A model generated the notes under the pieces. It was given only the letters and a program-made list of their open reading frames with translations. It made no database searches and was not told the origin of the DNA. From Rubrobacteraceae bacterium (GTDB lineage: Bacteria; Actinomycetota; Rubrobacteria; Rubrobacterales; Rubrobacteraceae), in the NCBI GenBank assembly GCA_021156345.1, contig JAJNDJ010000036.1, positions 1-10,092 of the forward strand: a DNA stretch of 10,092 nucleotides, given 5' to 3'. This document shows, one piece after another, positions 1 to 4,978 of the stretch. The translations under genes were made by a program, and so were the position numbers. How positions within the stretch are numbered: position 1 is the stretch's first letter; every line of letters starts with the position of its first letter.

Positions 1-15
1 CACTACTGTCCTCAT
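1..15 (-). CDS. Start of an unidentified gene, runs off left edge
   Basis: On the minus strand a consensus AGGAGG (bases 21-26) lies 5 nt before an ATG at 15-13. The reading frame gives M-R-T-V-V before the window ends. The Shine-Dalgarno is the strongest in the window, so I take this as a real start. Nothing can be said about function from five codons. It is the next gene downstream of the ArsR-type repressor; in many bacteria an ArsR/reductase pair is followed by an SRPBCC (AHSA1) protein, but that is context only and not seen here. Confidence 0.55.
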
Positions 16-235
16 GAATACCTCCTTCGTTCGATCCTGCAAACGCTCTCACGTCCATGTATGGGCCACCGTGGGCGCGGCGGTGACCGGGCGCGCCCGA
101 CGACTCCGACCTCGTCCCACGCGCGACCGTACGGGCCGCCCCACCGCCGATCGATCCTCCCGCCACGCAAAACCATCATCGTCGAGCCCTCATGGGGATC
201 ACGGTACCCACATAGGAATTCTGCTGGGGGTGTGC

Positions 236-580
236 TCATTCGCTCGAGTCCTCGGCTTGAACCTGCTCGAGGTGCGCTTCGAGAGCGTCGAGTCGGTTTT
301 CCCAGCGCCGTTTCTGTTCCGTGATCCAGCTGATGAGTTCGTCCGCCGTGGCGATCTCCAGTCGACAGGGCCGACGTTGGGCGTCCACCCCTTGGCTAAT
401 AAGCCCAGATCTTTCGAGGACCCTGATGTGTTTGGAGACCGCTTGCAGGCTGATCGTGAACGGCTCGGCCAGTTCTTTTACCGTCGCGTCGCCCGCGGTG
501 AGGCGAGTGACGATCGCCCGCCGGGTCGGATCGGCCAAAGCGGAGAAGGCGGCGTCGAGCCGTTCCTCGGTAAGCGTCAC
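236..580 (-). CDS. ArsR-family winged-helix transcriptional repressor
   Basis: A 114-residue protein of usual ArsR/SmtB length. Residues 9-26 (LDAAFSALADPTRRAIVTRL) are the typical first helices of the SdpR/ArsR-type subgroup. The helix-turn-helix spans about residues 33-56 (TVKELAEPFTISLQAVSKHIRVLERSGL), followed by a wing (SQGVDAQRRPCRLE) and a charged C-terminal dimer helix. The metal-binding ELCVC signature of classic ArsR proteins is absent (here ELAEPFT), so it is probably not a metal sensor by the alpha3 site. The start is GTG at 580, whose GTGA overlaps the stop of the reductase upstream, implying translational coupling. It probably represses its own operon through the inverted repeats at 1238-1260. 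Confidence 0.9.
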   Translation of the reverse strand: MTLTEERLDAAFSALADPTRRAIVTRLTAGDATVKELAEPFTISLQAVSKHIRVLERSGLISQGVDAQRRPCRLEIATADELISWITEQKRRWENRLDALEAHLEQVQAEDSSE

Positions 581-1200
581 GAGCTACGAGGGTCGTCAAA
601 GGAACCGAAAGTGAGCTCACCGGCGGGCTCGTAGGTCAACACCACCAGCCCGGAATCAGTCGCCCTAGAGTCGGTAAGACGCATCGAGTGATCAATGCCA
701 GTCTCGAAGAGTCGCTTGCCTTCGCCGAGCACGACGGGGAAGACGAGTAGCTCGTAGACATCGATCAAGTCGTGCCGCATCAGCGTCTGGGCGAGCCGGC
801 CGCTGCCGTGGATCTGAAGCTCGTCACCGTCTTCTCCCTTGAGCTTGGTCACGGCCTCAACCACATCACCACCGAGGATCGTCGTGTGATCCCAGTCGGC
901 CGATCCCAGCGTCGTCGAGGCGACGTACTTGGGGAGGTGATTGAGCTTCGCCGCGGTCGGGTCCTCATCGCCAACATTCGGCCACCACGCGGCGAAAATC
1001 TCGTAGGTCTTGCGTCCAAGGACGAAACCGCCCACCTTGGCAAACCGATTGCCCATCACCTCGCCGAACAGAGGATTGTCGGCGAAAGGCGGCAGCCAGC
1101 CACCCTTGGCGAAACCGCCGCTCGGATCCTCGTCGGGGCCACCGGGCGACTGCACGACGCCGTCGAGCGTCATGAACTGGGTGAGCGTGAGCTTTCGCAT
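577..1200 (-). CDS. Dihydrofolate reductase-like / RibD C-terminal domain protein
   Basis: A 207-residue single-domain protein of the RibD_C/DHFR superfamily (the YyaP/YwjB type). Signs are the opening LTLTQFMTLDGVVQSPGG, the nucleotide-loop region FVLGRKTYEIFAAWWP (about residues 59-74), the KYVASTTL strand, and the NADP-side IHGSGRLAQTLMRHDLIDVYELLVFPVVLGEGKRLFE (about 129-166). Such proteins are NAD(P)H-dependent reductases, usually of unknown substrate; this one should not be called folA or ribD, since the RibD deaminase domain is missing. The ATG at 1200 follows GGGA/AGGAG sequences 6-12 nt upstream. It is first in the operon and overlaps the ArsR repressor by 4 nt. A sigma-70-like promoter lies at 1260-1288. 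Confidence 0.88.
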   Translation of the reverse strand: MRKLTLTQFMTLDGVVQSPGGPDEDPSGGFAKGGWLPPFADNPLFGEVMGNRFAKVGGFVLGRKTYEIFAAWWPNVGDEDPTAAKLNHLPKYVASTTLGSADWDHTTILGGDVVEAVTKLKGEDGDELQIHGSGRLAQTLMRHDLIDVYELLVFPVVLGEGKRLFETGIDHSMRLTDSRATDSGLVVLTYEPAGELTFGSFDDPRSS

Positions 1201-1237
1201 AGCAAGTCCCTTCTCCTGGGAGGCTATTTAATCCGAT

Positions 1238-1260
1238 GGTTGTTCAACCGTTACGTTGAA
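1238..1260. promoter_or_regulatory. Inverted repeats over the start point, candidate ArsR-type operator
   Basis: Two overlapping dyads are seen: GGTTG-TT-CAACC (1238-1249) and TTCAAC-6 nt-GTTGAA (1243-1248 / 1255-1260). An outer pair, CCGATG (1233-1238) and CATCGG (1271-1276), brackets them. They lie at and just downstream of the -10 box of the reductase/ArsR operon, where ArsR-type repressors commonly bind. The link to the repressor is inference. Confidence 0.5.
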
Positions 1261-1288
1261 TACTACGCGACATCGGCTCACGTATCAA
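1260..1288 (-). promoter_or_regulatory. Promoter of the reductase-ArsR operon
   Basis: On the minus strand TTGATA (1288-1283) is followed after exactly 17 nt by TAGTAT (1265-1260). This is 5/6 and 4/6 to the sigma-70/SigA consensus at ideal spacing. The predicted start point falls near 1253, inside the inverted repeats, giving a leader of about 50 nt before the ATG at 1200. Confidence 0.6.
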
Positions 1289-1504
1289 GCCCATTTCGAA
1301 GGTCTCACTTTTTGCCACCGAGCTTCTCGACCGGCACATGAGGGTGTAGCCGATCGGCGCGCAAGCAGTTCGCAGTAGCGTCCTCCTCGAGGCTATGGGG
1401 GAATAACGTCAACGGCGACGATCAAAAACGTTGCCCCGGATCTGATCGTGGACCGGGTGCCAGCAGTCTTTTCTTGGTATCGCTGGTACCGTCTGCCGGT
1501 TCAG

Positions 1505-1516
1505 TCGTCATGACGA
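1505..1516. repeat. 12-bp perfect palindrome downstream of the sugar dehydrogenase
   Basis: TCGTCATGACGA is its own reverse complement and lies 12 nt past the dehydrogenase stop. No T-run follows on the minus strand, so it is not a standard intrinsic terminator. The rest of 1289-1528 shows no convincing gene or terminator. Confidence 0.35.
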
Positions 1517-1528
1517 ACGGTGTGGCGT

Positions 1529-2728
1529 CTAGGTGCCTGTGTAGCGAATCTTTCCGACCGAGCCTGTGCCGTGGCCCCTGCTCAGGTAGTAGAGGCTACC
1601 ACCCCTGCTCACCTCGAGAGCGACGGGCATGCTTAGCCCGGTGGCAAACCCGGTGACGTCTCCTGTGGCAGCATCGAGTCTCCTTATCCACCCGCTGCAG
1701 AAGTCCGCAAAGAAGTAGTCACCGACATAACCGCTCGGGAACTGCCTTGTGGTGGGATTGTAGAAGACGCCGCCGGTTATGGCGCAACCGGTGGCCTTCG
1801 TGCTGCCATGCCCGTACACGAAGACGGGATTGCGGTACTTGGAGTCCGACTCAGGGCCTTCGTATCGAGGCCACCCGTAGTTCGATCCCGCAGCCCCCCG
1901 ATTGATCTCCTCCCACCTTTGTTCACCGACGTCATTGATGAACACCTTGCCCTTGTGGGGTTGAATCGCAAAGCTGAAGGGGTTGCGAAGTCCGAGCGCC
2001 CAGATGGCGCGATTTCTGCCTGTAGCCCGCTTGTAAAAGGGATTGTATCGGGGAATCGTGCCGTCCTTGTTTATGCGCAGTATCTTCCCCTTCAGGGTGC
2101 GCAGGGACTGCGCGTTGTCGCTGTTGGCGTTGTCACCTACAGCCACATAGAGCTTGCCATCCTCACCGAAGTGTATGGCCCCTCCGTTGTGGTTTGTGGC
2201 ACTGCTCAGGTTATCCAGTCGGAGGATGAGCTTCTCACTGCCTGTAACTGCTCTATCACCACGGGCTCTGACGCGGATCACCCGGTTGTGGGCAGGGGTG
2301 GTGCCGGTCGCCCTCTGCGTGTAGTAGAGATAGACGTAGTGGTTGTTGGAGAAAGCGGGGTCGAAGGCGACCCCTAACAGGCCGCGTTCTCCCTCCGAGT
2401 GAACTCTGCCAGAGATATCCAAAAACGTCGCCAAACTCCCTCCCGCCTTCACCACTCGCAGCCTGCCGCGTTGTTCGGCTACGAACAGCCTACCGTCGGG
2501 CGCGAACTCCATGGCCGTAGGACTCGCAAGGCCACCGACGACCTGCGAGCGCGCGAAGTTGGGCGGGAGCGTTGCCCCAGCTCGCGCAGAGTTGGAAGAG
2601 AACGCCAGAACAGCCACGACGGAGGCCAATAGTCCACAGAGCACCATTGCCAACAGCAGCCCGCCTGGAATCCCCTTTTCAGAGCGCACCGCCTTCGAGC
2701 TAGCGTAAGAAGAACAAAATGATCTCAC
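1529..2728 (-). CDS. Secreted PQQ-type sugar dehydrogenase (glucose/sorbosone dehydrogenase family)
   Basis: A 399-residue protein of the GSDH beta-propeller family (soluble aldose sugar dehydrogenase type), which oxidises aldoses at C1 with PQQ outside the membrane. I chose the GTG at 2728, 8 nt after AGGA; the frame is open further upstream but would run through the leader. The N-terminus is a signal peptide: basic residues at 12-18, a hydrophobic core at about 24-43 and a likely cleavage after SARA (residue 50). Family motifs in order are SPTAMEFAPDGRLFVAEQRG, RGLLGVAFDP, NHNGGAIHFGEDGKLYVAVGD (catalytic-type His about 180), WALGLRNPFSFAIQP, NDVGEQRWEEIN-GSNYGWP and the C-terminal FFADFCSGWIRRLD. 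It stands alone with its own promoter. The substrate and the requirement for PQQ are inferred from family. Confidence 0.9.
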   Translation of the reverse strand: MRSFCSSYASSKAVRSEKGIPGGLLLAMVLCGLLASVVAVLAFSSNSARAGATLPPNFARSQVVGGLASPTAMEFAPDGRLFVAEQRGRLRVVKAGGSLATFLDISGRVHSEGERGLLGVAFDPAFSNNHYVYLYYTQRATGTTPAHNRVIRVRARGDRAVTGSEKLILRLDNLSSATNHNGGAIHFGEDGKLYVAVGDNANSDNAQSLRTLKGKILRINKDGTIPRYNPFYKRATGRNRAIWALGLRNPFSFAIQPHKGKVFINDVGEQRWEEINRGAAGSNYGWPRYEGPESDSKYRNPVFVYGHGSTKATGCAITGGVFYNPTTRQFPSGYVGDYFFADFCSGWIRRLDAATGDVTGFATGLSMPVALEVSRGGSLYYLSRGHGTGSVGKIRYTGT

Positions 2729-2824
2729 TAGCACTATCCTTTCGGCGGCACGTCCGCCTCCTTTTAGGAGCGGCCCGTAGCTTTGGGTCTTAGCCGCAGG
2801 GCTAATTTGCGTTTCCCTGGGACG
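2729..2824 (-). promoter_or_regulatory. Structured 5' leader of the sugar dehydrogenase, possible riboswitch
   Basis: The ~96 nt between the predicted start point and the GTG carry stacked hairpins. TTAGCC/GGCTAA with a 4-nt loop (2790-2805) is perfect. CCGCCTCC/GGAGCGG closes a TTTTA loop (plus-strand 2754-2773). GGCGG/CCGCC with a 5-nt loop (2744-2758) shares a strand with the second hairpin, so the two are mutually exclusive, and it ends a few bases before the ribosome site. Between them the minus strand reads GACCCAAAGCTACGGGCC, close to the GACGCAAAGC-ACGGGCC core of c-di-GMP-I (GEMM) riboswitches, with GCAAA before the first hairpin. The GNRA loop and the matching 3' half are not seen, so the family is uncertain. 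Confidence 0.4.
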
Positions 2825-2827
2825 GTT

Positions 2828-2841
2828 GCCAGTATACTGGC
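2828..2841. promoter_or_regulatory. 14-bp perfect palindrome over the -10 box, candidate operator
   Basis: GCCAGTATACTGGC equals its own reverse complement and contains the -10 hexamer of the dehydrogenase promoter. This placement suits a dimeric repressor. No gene next to it is an obvious cognate regulator. Confidence 0.5.
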
Positions 2842-2860
2842 GACGATCCTCTCGTAGCAA
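2831..2860 (-). promoter_or_regulatory. Promoter of the sugar dehydrogenase
   Basis: On the minus strand TTGCTA (2860-2855) precedes TATACT (2836-2831) with an 18-nt spacer. The -10 is 5/6 to consensus and the -35 is 4/6. The predicted start is near 2824, about 96 nt upstream of the GTG start codon. Confidence 0.55.
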
Positions 2861-2912
2861 TTATGCCGCTTGTCGGTAGCCACAGCGCTCACAGGATTAT
2901 GATCGCAACGGG

Positions 2913-3026
2913 TCAATACTTATGATCAGTGCTGTACCAGCGGGCCGCGGGGTGTTGCTCTGCCCAGCCCTTCCTTATGGCCACTTGCGCAACTTCCGGT
3001 GGCAGCGCTGCGTGCAGGCTGCCATC
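2913..3026 (-). pseudogene. Short gene remnant, luciferase-domain/DUF5519-like
   Basis: A 37-codon open stretch with no start codon reads DGSLHAALPPEVAQVAIRKGWAEQHPAAR, then a non-matching tail and TGA. The DGSLH-LPPE-A---I-KGWAE-HP pattern is what I recall from small actinobacterial proteins annotated as luciferase-family (DUF5519), where it is near the C-terminal half. Just upstream the next frame reads YVRRNSFPE, consistent with a one-base frameshift. Both ends of the family are missing, so I call it debris. The identification is from memory and weak. Confidence 0.3.
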
Positions 3027-3072
3027 TCAGGGAAGGAGTTGCGGCGAACATAGTTGGCCAGGACTAACCACC

Positions 3073-3849
3073 TCATCGGTCGTCATCCTCCATCAGCCTC
3101 ATTATGGACGGGTGCAGACGTCCGTTGCTCGCCACTATCTCTCTGCCATCGAGATCCAGCGCGTCGCCTCCGTAGTTTGTGAGCTTCCCCCCGGCCTCCT
3201 GGAGTATCACACTCCCCGCAGCCAGATCCCACGGCCAGATGCCCCGCTCGTAGTAGCCGTCTATCCTTCCCGAAGCCACGTAGCACAAATCAAGCGCCGC
3301 AGAACCCAGGCGCCTCATGCCCCGGGTGGTCGCCGCGAAGAGTCCAAAGAGCTCGAGGGCCTCGGGCATCTCAGCGCGATCGTAGGGGAAGCCGGTTGCG
3401 ATAAGCGCCCGGATCAGTTCGTCGGTATCCGACACTTTGATAGGCTCGCCGTTCAGGGTGGCGCCTCGGCCTTGATAGGCGACGAAGGTCTCGTCGCCTA
3501 TCGGGTCGTGTACCACACCCAGGACCACCTCGCCGGCCCTCTCGAGCGCTACGGAGACACAGAAGATGGGTAACCCGTGCGCATAGTTGGTGGTCCCGTC
3601 CAAGGGGTCCACGATCCAGCGGGCGTCCGCCTCGCCCGCGAGCTCTCCTCCCTCCTCGGCCAGCATCCCGTAGGAGGGGAAGGTTCCCGATAACTCCTCC
3701 CTTATCACCCGCTCCGCTTCCTCGTCGATCTCCGTGACGAGGTCCACTTCCCCCTTGTAGGTGATCGCGTGTTCGGTGCCGAAGCCGGCACGCAGCACTT
3801 CGCCCGCCCTCCTGGCTGCGGAGAGTGCGGCCTCCAGTTCGCTCGTCAA
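3073..3849 (-). CDS. Inositol monophosphatase family protein
   Basis: A 258-residue Mg-dependent sugar-phosphate phosphatase of the IMPase/FIG family, of normal length. Signature motifs are EEGGE (about 65-69), WIVDPLDGTTNYAHG (78-92, metal ligands D81 and D84) and WDLAAGSVILQEAGG (207-221, metal ligand D208). Substrates in the family include myo-inositol-1-phosphate, histidinol phosphate and PAP; the sequence alone does not decide which. A longer frame begins at a TTG at 3876, but I prefer the TTG at 3849, because GAGGGG lies 9 nt upstream and the family N-terminus (ELEAALSAARRAGEVLR) follows at once. An 83-nt C-terminal-side gap separates it from the remnant at 2913-3026 and 113 nt separate it from the small gene upstream. 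Confidence 0.9.
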   Translation of the reverse strand: MTSELEAALSAARRAGEVLRAGFGTEHAITYKGEVDLVTEIDEEAERVIREELSGTFPSYGMLAEEGGELAGEADARWIVDPLDGTTNYAHGLPIFCVSVALERAGEVVLGVVHDPIGDETFVAYQGRGATLNGEPIKVSDTDELIRALIATGFPYDRAEMPEALELFGLFAATTRGMRRLGSAALDLCYVASGRIDGYYERGIWPWDLAAGSVILQEAGGKLTNYGGDALDLDGREIVASNGRLHPSIMRLMEDDDR

Positions 3850-3962
3850 GTTCTCGATCCCCTCGTGTAATTGCAAGTGTGATACATGGTAACGTGCCAG
3901 GGGCAGGACGCGCGAGCGGCAAGGTGACGCCCTGGACGATCTGTAAGTCCTTCAGAGCGACC

Positions 3963-4145
3963 TCAAATGTCGCCGAAGCCCTCGCAGCATCCGTCATGGA
4001 GCCTTCCATGCCCCCAACTTCCACGGCATTTGAAACCTATCTCACCAGCCACAACCTTCTCGAAGACCATAGGGTGTAGCGTTCCAGCGTTGAGGCGGGT
4101 CGCGACCGTGTCGATCTCGGCCTCGGTCCAGGGCCAGGGGAGCAT
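3963..4145 (-). CDS. Hypothetical 60-residue protein, uncertain
   Basis: ATG at 4145 follows the stop of the next small gene after a single base (TAG-A-ATG), which suggests translational coupling. The first 40 residues (MLPWPWTEAEIDTVATRLNAGTL, then HPMVFEKVVAGEIGFKC) look protein-like. The last 20 are rich in Gly, Cys and His and look less so; the true 3' end may have been lost by frameshift. No good Shine-Dalgarno is seen and I recognise no family. Confidence 0.3.
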   Translation of the reverse strand: MLPWPWTEAEIDTVATRLNAGTLHPMVFEKVVAGEIGFKCRGSWGHGRLHDGCCEGFGDI

Positions 4146-4146
4146 T

Positions 4147-4461
4147 CTACTCGCCCGAGGGCTTTGCTCGCTTGGCGGCCAACGCATCCTCCGGGTCGCT
4201 GGTCTTGCCGAGATAGAGCTTCTTGCGCTTACCCCCTTCGTGGAAGTGGAAGTACCAGTAGGGTCCACGCTCGCACGATGAGCCGTCGCGACGAATGTAG
4301 CGGCGTAGCTCCAGCTGCAGATAGCCGTCCTCGTGGGAGCGGTACTCCAGGACCTCCGTGACGGGCGGCGCAGCGTCCTCTTGGACATGGGAAGCGTCCT
4401 GCTCCCCGCCGGTGGGAGATGAAGCCCGGCGCTGTCGCTCGACCCCGGCCAAGGAGCGCAT
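4147..4461 (-). CDS. Hypothetical small protein with GPYWYF-EGGK-LYLGK motif
   Basis: 104 residues from the ATG at 4461, with GGGAG 7 nt upstream; a GTG at 4506 would add 15 residues and overlap the MarR gene. The N-terminal 40 residues are low in structure and may not be original coding sequence. The C-terminal 65 are compact: VLEYRSHEDGYLQLELRRYI, then SSCERGPYWYFHFHEGGKRK, then KLYLGKTSDPEDALAAKRAK. The GPYWY-x-EGGK-x-YLGK pattern is recurrent in small actinobacterial, phage and plasmid proteins (related in style to DUF6788) with no established function. The start and ribosome site lie inside the monooxygenase remnant at 4454-4525. Confidence 0.55.
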   Translation of the reverse strand: MRSLAGVERQRRASSPTGGEQDASHVQEDAAPPVTEVLEYRSHEDGYLQLELRRYIRRDGSSCERGPYWYFHFHEGGKRKKLYLGKTSDPEDALAAKRAKPSGE

Positions 4462-4525
4462 CCTGGGACTCCCACAGCGAGAGCGTGATGAACTCTGTGC
4501 GCTCACCCGCGACTATCGCCCCGTC
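4454..4525 (-). pseudogene. Remnant of an antibiotic-biosynthesis-monooxygenase (ABM) gene
   Basis: A third minus-strand frame here reads DGAIVAGERTEF followed by ITLSLWESQDAL. TEF-TLSLWES-DA is the characteristic central strand and helix of ABM-domain proteins (ferredoxin-like fold monooxygenases). Nothing resembling the rest of the domain is in frame on either side, and the segment overlaps the 3' end of the MarR gene and the start of the small gene at 4461. It is therefore a scrap of 20-24 codons and not a gene. MarR-ABM pairs are plausible neighbours, so it may have been the original next gene in the operon. Confidence 0.45.
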
Positions 4526-4974
4526 GCTGTGGCCGAGTAACGCATGAGGACGGCGAGGGCCGCGCGGGCTCGCCGCAGGTCCTCCAGCGAGAGCTCCTCG
4601 CCTACGCGTCGCAGCCAAGGATCTGCCGCTCGCGTGATCGCAGTGAGGACCTCCTCGCCGCGCTTGCTCAAACGAAAGAGCGGTGACCGTGCGTTGTCGG
4701 GATTCGCAACTCTCTCGATGAGCCCCTCGGCGGCGAGGAGGTTGGCGACACGCTGGACACTCTGGCGGGTCACGCCCAGCCGGCGTGCGACCTGCGGAAC
4801 CGTGCGGGCGCCGCCGGAGAGGACACTGAGCACCGCCCAGCGCACCTCCGTCTGGCCGAGTGGCCGCGTGAGCGCGTCACCGTAGCGACGCAGCGCACCA
4901 GCACACTCGAGCACGTCTGCTACGAGCCTGTCCACCTCCTCTGCGTGGGAGTCGGTGTCGTTTGTATCGCTCAT
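4513..4974 (-). CDS. MarR-family transcriptional regulator
   Basis: 153 residues, the usual MarR length. The winged helix-turn-helix covers about residues 56-108: ARTVPQVARRLGVTRQSVQR (recognition helix), then VANLLAAEGLIERV and the wing NPDNARSPLFRLSKRGEEVL. Flanking helices (residues 11-45 and 110-150) form the dimer domain. MarR proteins usually repress adjacent efflux or stress genes and release DNA on binding small phenolic or oxidant ligands. ATG at 4974 is used; the best ribosome site (AGGTG, 10 nt upstream) lies inside the truncated LuxR-type gene on the other strand, so any promoter and operator must sit within that pseudogene. This shows the gene's original upstream region was replaced. 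Confidence 0.85.
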   Translation of the reverse strand: MSDTNDTDSHAEEVDRLVADVLECAGALRRYGDALTRPLGQTEVRWAVLSVLSGGARTVPQVARRLGVTRQSVQRVANLLAAEGLIERVANPDNARSPLFRLSKRGEEVLTAITRAADPWLRRVGEELSLEDLRRARAALAVLMRYSATATGR

Positions 4975-4978
4975 CTAC

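Noticed and set aside
64..88. Hairpin GGCCACCG/CGGTGACC as a terminator of the ArsR operon
   Set aside because: One wobble pair, 9-nt loop and no T-run on the minus strand; common in GC-rich DNA.
12..239. 75-codon minus-strand frame whose ATG overlaps the ArsR stop (ATGA)
   Set aside because: Arg/Gly/Pro-rich with no domain or helix pattern, and the strong ribosome site at 21-26 serves the next gene instead; probably chance.
2929..3573. 214-codon plus-strand frame
   Set aside because: It is antisense to the inositol-monophosphatase gene, which has full family motifs; the frame itself has none.
3371..4024. 217-codon minus-strand frame starting MEVGGMEGS
   Set aside because: Most of it is the wrong-frame shadow of the inositol-monophosphatase gene; the first 50 residues have no recognisable family.
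4955..4978. GTG at 4955 as a real start for the LuxR-type ATPase
   Set aside because: It lies antisense inside the MarR gene, has no ribosome site and would still lack the P-loop.
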